A stretch of 64,000 bases of DNA from Bradyrhizobium cosmicum. Lineage in GTDB: Bacteria > Pseudomonadota > Alphaproteobacteria > Rhizobiales > Xanthobacteraceae. Of this stretch, positions 53,825-63,630 are shown piece after piece; the first letter of the stretch is position 1; each line of letters starts with the position of its first letter. The stretch lies in the NCBI RefSeq assembly GCF_007290395.2, contig NZ_CP041656.2:1860001-1924000 (forward strand). The letters run 5' to 3'. The position numbers were made by a program, and so were the translations under genes. The notes below the pieces were generated by a model. It ran no database searches. It was given only the letters and a program-made list of their open reading frames with translations, and was not told the DNA's origin.

Positions 53825-55492
53825 CTATTTCGCCAGCTTGTGTACGGCCTCGTCCACGCTGTGGAAGACGTGCTCGCGGGGCAGGGCGTCGAACAGTCTG
53901 AAGCGTTCGAACGCGTCCTGTGCGCGCACCGATTCCAGCCGCGCCAGCGCCACCGTGACCCCCTGTTCGCTGCACGCCTTGAAGATTTCGAGCAGGATCT
54001 GCGCGGCGGTGAAATCGATCTCGACCATGCCGCTTGCCTCGAGCACCAGCAGTTGCGGCGTCGATGTCGTGAGAACCTCGTTCACGTCGCTGCGGAAACC
54101 GGGGGCGTTGAGGAACGAGAGCGGCGCTTGCAGCCCGATCACCGCGACGCCGTCGATGCGCTCGCCGGTGATGTGCGGATGCGCCGGCCACCAGATCGTG
54201 GTGCCCGGCACGCGCTCGAACTTGACGAGCCGCGCGCGCGTCGTGCTCCAGATGCCGTGCAGCAGCGACAGCATGATGCCGAGGAACGCGCCCTGCTGGA
54301 TCGGCAGGATGATGATCAGCGCGGCGGTAGCGACGATCAGCAGGAATTCGCTTGGGGACTGGCGATAGATCGTGACGATCTGCTTGATCCGGACGATCCG
54401 CAGCGCCACGAACAGCAGGATGCCGCCGAGCGCCGCGTCAGGGACGTGCTGCAGAAGTCCGGTTCCGAACGCGAGCAGCGCCAGCACGATTCCCGCCGCC
54501 GCAAGGCCGGCGAGCTGCGATTGTCCGCCGGTCTCGGCGACGATCCCCGTCCGCGGCGGGCTGGCATTGACCGGAAACGCGCCGAACAGGCCTGAGAGCA
54601 AGCTGCCGGCGCCCGCGCCGAGGAAATCCCGGTCGACATCGGCGGGCGTGTCGGGATCGGACGGGAACGACCGCGTCGTGGCCGCGGTCTGCACCATCAC
54701 CACCACAGTGATCACGAAGGCGAGCGGCACCAGGCGAACCCACTGCTCCGGCGCGAGGTCGGGCAGGGTCGGCCGCGGCAGCGTGCCCGGCACCGTGCCG
54801 ACGACGCTGATGCCCCTGCTATCGATGCCAAGTGCGATCGCGGCGAGCGTCGCGGCCACGAGCCCGATCAGCGCGCCGGGAATCTTGGCGCTGATCGTCT
54901 CGGAGACGAAGACCACGGCCAGCACACCGAAACCGATGCACAGCGTGAACGGATTGGCACGGCCGAGTTGGCCGGCGAGCACGACGATGCGATCGAGCGT
55001 CGGGCCATCAGGCGATTGAAGTCCCAGCACGCCCGGCAATTGCGAGACGATGATGTGGACGGAGATGCCGGCGAGGAAGCCGACCATGACCGGCACCGAC
55101 AACAGGTTGGCGATGCCGCCGAGGCGGAAGGCGCCGCCGGCCAGCATCATCGCGCCGACCATCAGCGCAAGCGCGATCGCAAGGCCCTGATAGTCCGGCG
55201 AGCCTGTCGCGGCGAGCGCTGCAAGCCCGCCGGCAAAGATCGGCGTGATCGTGGAATCGGCGCCGCATGACAGGAAGCGGTTGCCGCCGAGCAGTGCAAA
55301 GCCGAGCGAGCCCGCCATGAAGGCGAAGAAGCCGATCTGCGGCGCGAAGCCGCCGAGCCGCGCGGTGGCCATCTGCTCGGGGATCGCGATCGCCGCCAGC
55401 GTCAATCCCGCCAGGAGGTCGCCGGGCAGGGAATAGGACGCGAGCGACCGGAAGAGCGGCCAGGAGCTCCTGGCGCGAGAGTCGTGCGGCAT
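53825..55492 (-). CDS. SulP family inorganic anion transporter with STAS domain
   Basis: Inner-membrane SLC26/SulP carrier for sulfate, bicarbonate or similar anions, 555 aa. N-terminal stretch LFRSLASYSLPGDLLAGLTL and AIPEQMATARLGGFAPQIGF match the sulfate-transporter start. About 11 to 12 helices follow. The STAS domain is at about 440-550 (VAVIGLQAPLSFLNAPGFRS, then LLVLEASGMVEIDFTAAQIL). Substrate not assigned. Ends near a palindromic repeat. Confidence 0.93.
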   Translation of the reverse strand: MPHDSRARSSWPLFRSLASYSLPGDLLAGLTLAAIAIPEQMATARLGGFAPQIGFFAFMAGSLGFALLGGNRFLSCGADSTITPIFAGGLAALAATGSPDYQGLAIALALMVGAMMLAGGAFRLGGIANLLSVPVMVGFLAGISVHIIVSQLPGVLGLQSPDGPTLDRIVVLAGQLGRANPFTLCIGFGVLAVVFVSETISAKIPGALIGLVAATLAAIALGIDSRGISVVGTVPGTLPRPTLPDLAPEQWVRLVPLAFVITVVVMVQTAATTRSFPSDPDTPADVDRDFLGAGAGSLLSGLFGAFPVNASPPRTGIVAETGGQSQLAGLAAAGIVLALLAFGTGLLQHVPDAALGGILLFVALRIVRIKQIVTIYRQSPSEFLLIVATAALIIILPIQQGAFLGIMLSLLHGIWSTTRARLVKFERVPGTTIWWPAHPHITGERIDGVAVIGLQAPLSFLNAPGFRSDVNEVLTTSTPQLLVLEASGMVEIDFTAAQILLEIFKACSEQGVTVALARLESVRAQDAFERFRLFDALPREHVFHSVDEAVHKLAK

Positions 55493-55578
55493 CGAGGTCC
55501 CCGGAAAGCGTGTCTCGGCCGATCACACTACAGCATTTTCGGATGGAGCGCGTGTCCCGGGGCGGCGGCCTTTCCGTT

Positions 55579-55656
55579 GTCATTGCGAGCGTAGCGAAGC
55601 AATCCAGAATGCATCCGCGGAAAGAGTCTGGATTGCTTCGCTACGCTCGCAATGAC
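55579..55656. repeat. Palindromic repeat, GTCATTGCGAG type, copy 2
   Basis: The 78-bp copy opens GTCATTGCGAGCGTAGCGAA and closes TTCGCTACGCTCGCAATGAC, with inner arms AATCCAGA and TCTGGATT. Nearly the same as 11665-11743, with the loop different. The outer arm is a perfect 20-bp inverted repeat. Confidence 0.9.
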
Positions 55657-55693
55657 GGAGGACAAATCTGTCCTCCGTATCGCGGAAGTGGCC

Positions 55694-57190
55694 TCAATAC
55701 CTGCTGCGATAATTGTCGCCGCGTACCGGACCGCCGTAGCCGCCACCTCCGTAACCGCCCCCGCCGTAGCCGCCGCGGCCGATTCCAATCCCGATGCCGA
55801 CACCTACGGGCGGTGGCGGAGGCGGGGCGCGTTCGTAGACGACCACTTCGTCGGGCGGCGGCGGCCGGCGCGGCTTCGGCGGTGTCTCGACCACCTTGCG
55901 CTTCGGCGGCGTGTCGTCGACGCGCTTCTTGATGACGGGCGCCACCGCCGGGTTCGCCGGGGTTGCCGGAGGCGTCGGCGTCGAGCAGGGGCAGGTCGGA
56001 GCCATCGCGACCGCGACCGGCGCGGGTGTCGCCGCGGCCGCAACCGGCACGGCATAATTGCGGTTCTGTACGCGGAGCAGCAGCCTGCGCGCGGTCGCGG
56101 CCAGATCGCTGTTGTCCCAATTGTTGAGATAGGCCTCGAACGAGGCACGGGTGTTGATCGCGGTGGCGCGCTCCCACGCCAGCATCTGGCGCCGGCGCTC
56201 CAGGATCGTGCGCAGGCGCGGCGTGAACGAGGCCTGTGCATAGAGCTCGACATAGGCTTGATACGCCTCGACCGTGTCGTCGGCGATCACGAGCTCATAG
56301 GCGGCCTTGGCGTCCTTGCCCTGCAGATCCTTGCGCCAGTCCGCGACGCTGCGCGTGCCGCTGGCGAGTGCCATCGACGACGCGCCCGGAAGTGCGGGCG
56401 TGCTGCCGCTGCTCTCGCCGAAGAACTTGAAGTCGGTCGTCAGCGAGGAGCTTTCCCAGGGGATCTGCCGCCCGTCGGTCGATTGCGCCACGGCGACGCG
56501 GATGCGCTTGAACACTTCCTCGATCGGCAGGTTCGGCTGCCGCGCGACCGAGAGCGCCGCGGTGGTGTACGGGCTGTCGGCGCCGGACCCGTCCTCCGCT
56601 TCCGCGCCGGGCGAGGTCGAATAGGAAATGAACGAGCCGGGCGCGCCCGCCTTGGTGTCGACGATCGCAAGTCCATGTCCGGCGCCGCTGAGCGCCGGGA
56701 ACGGATTGTTGCGGCAGGCATCGAGCATGAAGATGCGCGCCCGCGTCGGCAGTGCGCCGAGCGTGTTGAGCAGGTCGTTCAGCCGCACGCCTTGAAGCGG
56801 AATGTCGGCTTCGCGCTTGGGATCGAGATCGACCGGAACCAGATAATTCTCGCCGTCGATCTGCAGGCCGTGGCCGGCATAGAACACCAGCGCGACGGTG
56901 TCGGCGCCGCTGGCGCTGACCTTGCCGGCGAAATCGGAGATCGCCTGGCGCATGTCGTTCTGCACCAGATTGGATGCCGTGGTGACGGTAAAGCCGGCAT
57001 TGCCGAGCAGCTCCGTCATGCCCTTGGCGTCGTTGGCGGCGTTGGGCAGTTCCGGAACGGTGCGATACGCCGATTGGCCGATTACGAGTGCGAGCCGCGC
57101 CTCGGCGGCGGCCTCCGTCGGCGTCATCAGCTGTGCGAGGGCAAGAAGGCCTGATGCAAGGGCCAAATTGGAAAGAAATGGACGGCGCAT
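55694..57190 (-). CDS. Secreted caspase-like (C14/metacaspase-type) protein with glycine-rich tail
   Basis: A 498-aa predicted periplasmic clan-CD peptidase. Signal peptide ends near AAAEA. The p20-like domain covers about 31-260: LALVIGQSAYRTVPELPNA, catalytic His107 in VFYAGHGLQIDGENYLVPVD and catalytic Cys159 in RIFMLDACRNNPF. A repeat-like helical region follows to about 390. The tail is Pro-rich, then glycine-rich (IGRGGYGGGGYGGGG). Both catalytic residues are present. Function and substrate unknown; autoprocessing is possible. Confidence 0.88.
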   Translation of the reverse strand: MRRPFLSNLALASGLLALAQLMTPTEAAAEARLALVIGQSAYRTVPELPNAANDAKGMTELLGNAGFTVTTASNLVQNDMRQAISDFAGKVSASGADTVALVFYAGHGLQIDGENYLVPVDLDPKREADIPLQGVRLNDLLNTLGALPTRARIFMLDACRNNPFPALSGAGHGLAIVDTKAGAPGSFISYSTSPGAEAEDGSGADSPYTTAALSVARQPNLPIEEVFKRIRVAVAQSTDGRQIPWESSSLTTDFKFFGESSGSTPALPGASSMALASGTRSVADWRKDLQGKDAKAAYELVIADDTVEAYQAYVELYAQASFTPRLRTILERRRQMLAWERATAINTRASFEAYLNNWDNSDLAATARRLLLRVQNRNYAVPVAAAATPAPVAVAMAPTCPCSTPTPPATPANPAVAPVIKKRVDDTPPKRKVVETPPKPRRPPPPDEVVVYERAPPPPPPVGVGIGIGIGRGGYGGGGYGGGGYGGPVRGDNYRSRY

Positions 57191-57630
57191 GGTGTCACCT
57201 TCATCGGCAATAAGGCGAGGATATCACTTCTTCTAGGTCGCCGTTGAGAGTCTGTCTGTGCACTGGATCACGGTGAGCGTGCGGCAAAATGGGGCAGGGT
57301 GTCTGCCAGAGCCGGCGCAGCATCGTTCGCAGGCCATCCATGTGAATCGCGCATTGATCCATGCGCCAATTGGATCGATGTCGACTGCTGCGTGCAAGCA
57401 TGCCCATTCGCACAGCGAGGCTGCAGGCCGATACGCAGCGAGAATCCCGGAAAAACGCGACCGTTCCGCTGCGCACGTGCCTTGTGGATGGTCGCCGCGC
57501 GCGGCCCTGTGCTGGCCGGGCGCGTCCCTTGTCTGCTCCTTGCCTGCTCCGTCGCTTTGGCCATACAGTCCGCGGCAACAGGTCGCGACAACGATCGCGG
57601 CCGTAAACAAAAATGACTGGGGAGAGAAGC
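57191..57630. other. Gap between caspase-like gene and TRAP operon
   Basis: The 440-bp divergent gap should carry the promoters of both sides. Several open frames cross it, but none has a ribosome site or familiar residues. No clear operator was found. Confidence 0.35.
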
Positions 57631-58662
57631 ATGACCATCGTGCCCGTCAACCGTCGCACGTTCATCAAGTCGTCGACGGCGGTGACCGCCGGCCTCGTGC
57701 TCTCTCCCGCCATCATCGGCCGCGCCGAAGCCGCGACGCTGAAGCTGAAATGCTCCTCCTCGCTGCCGAACGATCCCAAATTCGCCAATGGCCGCGTCTA
57801 CTACGACAACCTCGTCAAGAATCTGAAGGGAAACGGGCTCGGCGAGCAGGTCGAGGTCGCCTTCTTCCCCGACAACCAGCTCGGCCAGGAAATCGACGTC
57901 ATCAATTCGGTGAAGCTCGGCGTCATCGATCTCATGGTGTCGGGCTCCTCGATCTCGGCCAATCTGACGCCGCTGGTCGGCACCTTCGACCTCGGCTTCC
58001 TGTTCTCGAGCTTTCCGCAGCAGACCAAGGCGTTCGAGTCCGGCGCCGCCAAGCCGATCGAGGACGCGCTGCTCAAGGGCAGCAACATCCGCATCATCGC
58101 CTGGGCCTATAATTTCGGCTCGCGCAGCGTCTTCGCGAAGAAGCCGGTAAAGACGCCGGAAGACCTCGCCGGCCTCAAGATCCGGACCCTGCCCAATCCC
58201 GTCATCACGGAATGCCTGCGGCTGATGGGCGCCGCCGCCACGCCGCTGGCGTTCGGCGAGATCTACACGGCGCTGCAGGCCGGCGTGCTTGATGGCCTGG
58301 AGCACGATCCGCCGACCATCCTCGCCAGCAAGTTCTTCGAGACCGCAAAGTTCTACGCGCTGACTCAGCACAATTTCTCGCCGCTCGCGATCTACTTCAG
58401 CGACATGACCTACAACCGCATGGACCCGAAGCTGCGTGACGGCTTCCTCGATGCCGCGAAGAAGGCCGCGGCCGACACGCGCGCCCACGGGCTTGCGGTC
58501 GAGAAGGAGGCACTGGCGGCCCTGACCGAGAAGGGCGTGACGGTCGCCGAATGCGATCGCGAGGCGTTCAAGAAGCGCGTGGCGCCGCAGCACGAGAATT
58601 TCATCAAGGCGCGGCCGGACTCCAAGGCCGTCATCGACATCATCCGCGCGACACAGGCCTGA
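57631..58662 (+). CDS. TRAP transporter substrate-binding protein (DctP type)
   Basis: Periplasmic binding protein for an organic acid. The ATG at 57631 follows GGGGAGAGAAGC and gives 343 aa. The signal region NRRTFIKSSTAVTAGLVLSP has a twin-arginine-like RRxFIK. The DctP body has LGQEIDVINSVKLGVIDLMV and the ligand-binding arginine stretch LAGLKIRTLPNPVITECLR. Forms a tripartite carrier with the fused permease 1 bp downstream. Six extra codons upstream (57613) are not needed. Confidence 0.95.
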   Translation: MTIVPVNRRTFIKSSTAVTAGLVLSPAIIGRAEAATLKLKCSSSLPNDPKFANGRVYYDNLVKNLKGNGLGEQVEVAFFPDNQLGQEIDVINSVKLGVIDLMVSGSSISANLTPLVGTFDLGFLFSSFPQQTKAFESGAAKPIEDALLKGSNIRIIAWAYNFGSRSVFAKKPVKTPEDLAGLKIRTLPNPVITECLRLMGAAATPLAFGEIYTALQAGVLDGLEHDPPTILASKFFETAKFYALTQHNFSPLAIYFSDMTYNRMDPKLRDGFLDAAKKAAADTRAHGLAVEKEALAALTEKGVTVAECDREAFKKRVAPQHENFIKARPDSKAVIDIIRATQA

Positions 58663-58663
58663 G

Positions 58664-60523
58664 ATGGCGATAACCGGCGCAATGTCTCTCTCGGGCGAGC
58701 GCCACGGGGGCGTTACCCTTTTGCTTCGCCTGAGTGACGCGATCGCGGCCGTCCTGCTGGCCGCCGATCTCGTCGTGGTCTGCGGCTCGGTGTTGCTGCG
58801 CTTCTTCTTCAATGCACCGGTCGAATGGTCCGATGACGTCGCGCGTGGCCTGATGGTCGGCTCCGCCTTCTTCGGCGCGGCCAGCGCGCTCGCGCGCGGC
58901 GAGAATGTCGGCGTCTCGTTCTTTCGCGACCTGCTGCCGCTGCGCTTCCGGACGCTGGTCGATGCTGCGAGCGCGGTGCTGGTCGTGCTGATCTCGGGCT
59001 ATGTCGCCTATAACGCCATCAAGCTGGGTTCGCTGACTGCGGGCCAGACCACCGGCTCGGGTCTGCCGTTGGAGCTGACCTTCTACCCGATGGGCGCCGG
59101 CGCGCTGTTCATGACGGTGTTCGCGATCGACCAGCTCTGCGCAAGGCCGCTTCCTGACATCGTCAGGGGTCTCATCGCTGTCGTCATCGTCGCCGGCCTC
59201 TATCTCGCCTGGGATTATCTGTCGCCGTCATCGGTGCCGTCGGCGGGTACGCTGATGCTGATCGGCTTCTTCGCGACCCTGTTCGGCGGGCTGCCGATCG
59301 GCTTTGCGCTGGCGCTGGCCGCGCTGATCTTCATCTGGGTCGAAGGCGCGCTGCCCGGCGTCATCTTCGCTCAGCAGATGGCGCGCGGCATCGATAATTT
59401 CGTGCTGCTCGCGATTCCCTTCTTCATCCTCGTCGGCTACCTCATGGAAGCCAACGGCATGTCTGTGCGCCTGATCGAGCTGCTGCAACGCGGGGTCGGC
59501 CGTATGCGCGGCGGCCTCAACGTCGTGATGGTCGCCTCGATGGTGCTGTTCTCTGGCATATCAGGCTCGAAGATGGCCGACGTCGCCGCGGTCGGCTCCG
59601 TGCTGATTCCGGCCGCACGCCGCTCAAGGCAGAATCCGGGCAGCGCGGTGGCGCTGCTCGCGGCGTCCGCGGTGATGGCGGAGACCATCCCGCCCTGCAT
59701 CAACCTGATCATCCTCGGCTTCGTCGCGAACCTGTCGATCGGCGGCCTGTTCGTCGCCGGCCTGCTGCCGGCGGCGCTGATGGCAGCTGTGCTGATCGCG
59801 GTGTCCATCATCTTCGGCAAGCAGCCGGCTGAAGCCGAGGACGTCGCGCCGCAGATGCCGGTGTCGGGTCTGTGGAGCGGTGCGATCGCCTCGTTCGGCC
59901 TGATCTTCATGATCTTCTTCGGCTTCAAGAGCGGCTTTGCCACGGCCACGGAAATCTCCGCCTTCGCGGTGGCCTATGCGTTGATCGTCGGCAGCGTGGT
60001 GTTCCGCGAACTCGGCTTCAAGTCGGCAGCACACAGTTTCGTGCAGGCGGCGACACGCTCCGGGCTCGTGCTGTTCATCGTCGCCGCAGCCCAGTCGCTG
60101 GCGTTCACGCTGACCTTGCAGCAGGTGCCGCACGCGGTCGGCGATTTCATGCTCGGCTTGTCCAAGACCTCGGGCGTCTGGCTGTTCATCCTGCTCGCCA
60201 TCGCCGTGCTGATCGTGATGGGCTCGGTGCTGGAAGGCGCCGCCGCGCTCATCATCTTCGGGCCGCTGCTGCTGCCGGTCGCGGTACAGCTCGGCGTCGA
60301 TCCCCTCCATTTCGGCGTCGTGCTGGTCATCGCGATGGGCATCGGCCTGTTTGCCCCGCCGCTCGGGCTCGGGCTCTATGGCGCCTGCCTGATCGGCAAT
60401 GTGCCGATCGAGCAGACGGTGAAGCCGATCATGGGCTATCTCGGCCTGCTGTTCCTCTGCCTGCTCGTCATTGCCTTCGTGCCATGGCTCTCGACCGCGC
60501 TGCCGCGGGCGTTCGGCTATTGA
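58664..60523 (+). CDS. TRAP transporter fused DctQ-DctM permease
   Basis: A 619-aa fusion. Residues about 1-170 form the four-helix small subunit (SDAIAAVLLAADLVVVCGSV, EWSDDVARGLMVGSAFFGAA). Residues about 185-619 form the large DctM carrier with GLPIGFALALAALIF and GISGSKMADVAAVGSVLIPA motifs. Driven by an ion gradient. Begins 1 bp after the binding-protein gene, so strongly coupled. Confidence 0.95.
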   Translation: MAITGAMSLSGERHGGVTLLLRLSDAIAAVLLAADLVVVCGSVLLRFFFNAPVEWSDDVARGLMVGSAFFGAASALARGENVGVSFFRDLLPLRFRTLVDAASAVLVVLISGYVAYNAIKLGSLTAGQTTGSGLPLELTFYPMGAGALFMTVFAIDQLCARPLPDIVRGLIAVVIVAGLYLAWDYLSPSSVPSAGTLMLIGFFATLFGGLPIGFALALAALIFIWVEGALPGVIFAQQMARGIDNFVLLAIPFFILVGYLMEANGMSVRLIELLQRGVGRMRGGLNVVMVASMVLFSGISGSKMADVAAVGSVLIPAARRSRQNPGSAVALLAASAVMAETIPPCINLIILGFVANLSIGGLFVAGLLPAALMAAVLIAVSIIFGKQPAEAEDVAPQMPVSGLWSGAIASFGLIFMIFFGFKSGFATATEISAFAVAYALIVGSVVFRELGFKSAAHSFVQAATRSGLVLFIVAAAQSLAFTLTLQQVPHAVGDFMLGLSKTSGVWLFILLAIAVLIVMGSVLEGAAALIIFGPLLLPVAVQLGVDPLHFGVVLVIAMGIGLFAPPLGLGLYGACLIGNVPIEQTVKPIMGYLGLLFLCLLVIAFVPWLSTALPRAFGY

Positions 60524-60535
60524 AGGAGTTCCGTC

Positions 60536-61513
60536 GTGAAAGTCGTGCTCGCCCATACGCCGGAAATGCGTCGCAATTACTATGGCGACCGCAGTCTGAC
60601 CGGCCTGCGCGCGGCCGCCGACGTGATCCTGCACGAGAGCGATGACACCCTGGACGCGGCCAGCCTCGTGCGCGCGGCGAAAGACGTCGACATCATCGTC
60701 GCCGACCGCATGACCGAAGGGCGCGGCGAGATCTTCGCGCAGCTGCCGCGCCTGCGTGCCTTCGTTCGCTGCGCCGTCGACATCCGCAACGTCGATGTCG
60801 AAGCGGCCTCGCAAGCCGGCGTGCTGGTGACCCGCGCCGGGCCCGGTTTCGTGCAGGCCGTTGCCGAGCTCGCGGTCGGCTTCATGGTCGATCTTTCCCG
60901 CGGTGTATCGCGGGCGACGGCCGACTACCAGGCCGGCCGCAAGCCCGAGGCGCGGATGGGCCGCCAGCTCGCCGGCAGCCGGATCGGGATCATCGGCTAC
61001 GGCAGCATCGGGCGCTATCTCGCCGAGATTGCCAAGGTGATGCGCATGGAGGTGCTGGTCTGCGATCCCTTCGCTGATGTCAGCGACGGCGCCATCCGGC
61101 AGGTCGGTCTCGACGAGCTTCTCGCTGCGTCCGACTATGTCGTCTGCCTCGCCATTGCCAACGAGCAGACCGAGAATATGATCGGCGAGGCGGCGCTGGC
61201 GCGCATGCAGACGCATGCCGTGTTCGTCAATCTCTCGCGCGGCAATCTCGTCGACGAGGCGGCGCTGGCACGCGCGCTGCGCGAAGGCCGCATCGCAGGC
61301 GCCGCCATGGATGTCGGCCGCGCGCCCGATCAGATGCCGACCCCGGAGCTGGCAAAGCTGCCCAACGTTATCTCAACGCCGCATGTCGGCGGTCTCACGC
61401 CGCAGGCGATCGAATACCAGTCACTGGAAACGGTGCGGCAGGTCGAGGCGATCGTCAAAGGCGAGGTCCCGCAGGGCGCCGTCAACGCCGAGCGCTGGAC
61501 GCGGCGGCCCTAG
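60536..61513 (+). CDS. D-2-hydroxyacid dehydrogenase family enzyme
   Basis: NAD-dependent oxidoreductase, 325 aa, starting at GTG 60536 after AAGGAG. Rossmann motif IGIIGYGSIGRYLAEIAKVM at about 150-170. Substrate arginine lies in VFVNLSRGNLVDEAAL and the catalytic histidine in STPHVGGLTPQAIE. Twelve bp behind the TRAP permease, so it is in the same operon and probably acts on the imported hydroxy- or keto-acid. Confidence 0.94.
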   Translation: MKVVLAHTPEMRRNYYGDRSLTGLRAAADVILHESDDTLDAASLVRAAKDVDIIVADRMTEGRGEIFAQLPRLRAFVRCAVDIRNVDVEAASQAGVLVTRAGPGFVQAVAELAVGFMVDLSRGVSRATADYQAGRKPEARMGRQLAGSRIGIIGYGSIGRYLAEIAKVMRMEVLVCDPFADVSDGAIRQVGLDELLAASDYVVCLAIANEQTENMIGEAALARMQTHAVFVNLSRGNLVDEAALARALREGRIAGAAMDVGRAPDQMPTPELAKLPNVISTPHVGGLTPQAIEYQSLETVRQVEAIVKGEVPQGAVNAERWTRRP

Positions 61514-61748
61514 AGCGGGCGTGCACTCATAATCGAGAAAGCGGGCCGGCGCCTAATGTCCGTTTGTGCCCCGGTAGCGGTCCAAAAGCAGACATGCCGG
61601 GAGGTCCGCTACGGGCCATGAACGGACTCTGTTGAGTCAAGAAAGCTATGCGCCCTTGGGTTCATAGCTTGCTACCATGCGCCTTTAGGATAACTATGCT
61701 TGCGGCAAGCCTGATCCTCTCGGAGAACTGCCTGAGGAGGGATTTGAA

Positions 61749-62651
61749 ATGCGGCGCGGCGTGGTGTCGTTTTTATTTGCCGTGTGCACGAGCGCACAGC
61801 TGTGGGCACAAGAGGTCAAGCCCAACTGGCCGATTCCCCCGGAACTGAAATGGGAAGCAATCAACGGATATCCCATGGATTACCGGGACGCGGGCGAGGG
61901 TACGTCGATCGTTCTGGTGCACGGGTCAACGGCCGATTACCGCATTTGGGACGTCCAATTCAGAGTTTTCAGCGCATCCTACAGAGTGGTCGCGGTTAGT
62001 CTAAGGCACTTTTACCCGGAACGCTGGGACGGCGCTGGCACCGACTTTTCGGTCGAACAGCACGCTCAGGATGTTGCTGCGCTGATCAAGAGATTGAACC
62101 TCGGGAAGGTGCACCTCGTCGGGCATTCGCGGGGAGGCGCGGTTGCAGTCGAGGTAGCGAAATCGCACGCCGACCTCATTCGAACACTGGTGCTGCCGGA
62201 TGCCAGCATCGAGATGTTGGTGCCTGAGACTGCCGAGGGCAAAGCAGCCGGAGATTTCACAAAAAAGGTGATTGGGACCCTCCAGAAAAACCTGGAAGCA
62301 GGAGAACCAGCCAACGCTGCGGAGGTGTTCGTTGATATGTTGAATGGCCCTGGCACATGGCAAAAGTTTCCCGAACCAACGAAGCAGATGTTTCTGGCAA
62401 ATATTTACACGGCTTTGGGGGACAAAGACCGCCCGATCAGCGCATGCGCCGACGTCACGAAATTTGATTTTCCAGTGCTGTTCATGACGGGGGACAAGAG
62501 TCCAAAGAAATTCGAATTTTTTTACAATGAAATGCGCAAGTGTCGGGAGTTTCCTGCAACGGTGGTTATACCAAATGCAGGGCACGGTATGCAGAGACAG
62601 AATGCTGACGTCTTTAATAAGGTCATGTTGGATTTCCTGTCGAAGCATTGA
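61749..62651 (+). CDS. Secreted alpha/beta hydrolase, lower GC
   Basis: A 300-aa product with a signal peptide (MRRGVVSFLFAVCTSAQLWA). Oxyanion segment VLVHGSTADYRIWD, nucleophile elbow LVGHSRGGAVAVEV, aspartate near FMTGDKSPKKF and histidine in IPNAGHGMQRQNAD. Start follows GAGGAGGGATTTGAA. Base composition is visibly less GC-rich than in the genes to the left and codon use is more mixed, suggesting transfer. Substrate unknown. Confidence 0.85.
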   Translation: MRRGVVSFLFAVCTSAQLWAQEVKPNWPIPPELKWEAINGYPMDYRDAGEGTSIVLVHGSTADYRIWDVQFRVFSASYRVVAVSLRHFYPERWDGAGTDFSVEQHAQDVAALIKRLNLGKVHLVGHSRGGAVAVEVAKSHADLIRTLVLPDASIEMLVPETAEGKAAGDFTKKVIGTLQKNLEAGEPANAAEVFVDMLNGPGTWQKFPEPTKQMFLANIYTALGDKDRPISACADVTKFDFPVLFMTGDKSPKKFEFFYNEMRKCREFPATVVIPNAGHGMQRQNADVFNKVMLDFLSKH

Positions 62652-62838
62652 TGCCGCGTTGACCGATTTCCTCGAACCGAACAATGGCTGCTTCGGGTCA
62701 TGAGCGCCCCTCGGAGTGCTGGTCGGCTGTTTCCGGTTACCTTATGAGCCGATCACCCGGGACGCTGCACAGACTTCGCATTCGCGCCAACAGGAGACGT
62801 CGCCCATTCGCTTCGCGGTCAAATACAAATAAGAGGCG

Positions 62839-63274
62839 CTAATCTATTACCTGATCTGCGCGAGCAAGGAAGGATGGTGATAGGTCGGGGCTGAGGGCTT
62901 TGGCAGTCTTCGCATTGATGACCAATTCAAATTTAGTTGGCTGGTACACTCGGTTTCTTACCCTTCAAAATGTCAGCAACTTGTCCAGCCATAAGCCGAA
63001 AGAGATCTCCAAGATCGACTGAGTAAGACATAACACCTCCGGCTTCGACGAAATCGCGAAAGGGATAGCTTGCAGGAAGGCGGCGGGCGGCGATCAAATT
63101 GACCAAGACCTGACGCAGCGCAAGATGTTCACCCTCGTCGGAGACGACTACCGCGCTCTGCTCGTCGGATCGCAACGAGAGTAAGACGTCTTCATAGGCA
63201 CGTTGCGAGACGCTCCGGCCCAATGCGGACGCCGGATTGGAAGGGCTCCGGACTGAAGAAATGACCAGCCTCAC
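62839..63274 (-). pseudogene. ABC_sub_bind-type substrate-binding protein, C-terminal fragment with frameshift
   Basis: The minus-strand frame 62933-63274 has the C-terminal half of the ABC_sub_bind/TrpX-like family (LPASYPFRDFVEAGGVMSYS, then [16 protein letters not shown]). It stops at TAA 62933-62935. One base out of frame the sequence goes on as [20 protein letters not shown], then [10 protein letters not shown] and a stop at 62839-62841, the normal family end. So a frameshift has broken it. The N-terminal half is missing upstream of 63274. Confidence 0.8.
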
Positions 63275-63291
63275 TAGCTGAGGAGGTCAAC

Positions 63292-63630
63292 ATGACCATT
63301 GTTCGAAATACTGTCCCTGCCGTCTCGAAGCACGCTCCTTGGAACAAGGGGAAGATCGTCGGCGCAAAACCGCCGTTCCGTCCAAAGCACGTTTGGTCAA
63401 TCCGAACCAAGCTGCAGGTCGAAGGCCGAACGCGCGATCTGGCAATGTTCAACGTCGCCATCGATAGCAAGCTGCGCGGCTGCGACGTCGTAGCCTTGAA
63501 AGTTGAAGACCTTGCGCCGAGCGGGTATTCGGCCGACCGCGCGACCGTCCGGCAGAAGAAGACCGGCCGACCAGTCAAGTTTGAACTGACGGAATCAGGG
63601 CCACAACCGGACTACGACCATTTAGCGTAG
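63292..63630 (+). pseudogene. Tyrosine-recombinase integrase, N-terminal fragment
   Basis: A 112-aa piece after a strong ribosome site (GAGGAGGTCAAC). KHVWSIRTKLQVEGRTRDLA, MFNVAIDSKLRGCDVVALKV and ATVRQKKTGRPVKFELTE match the start of a family of small site-specific integrases. After ELTE the sequence turns to unrelated residues and stops at 63630. The catalytic R-H-R-Y part is absent, so it cannot recombine. It marks an old mobile-element junction. Confidence 0.8.
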
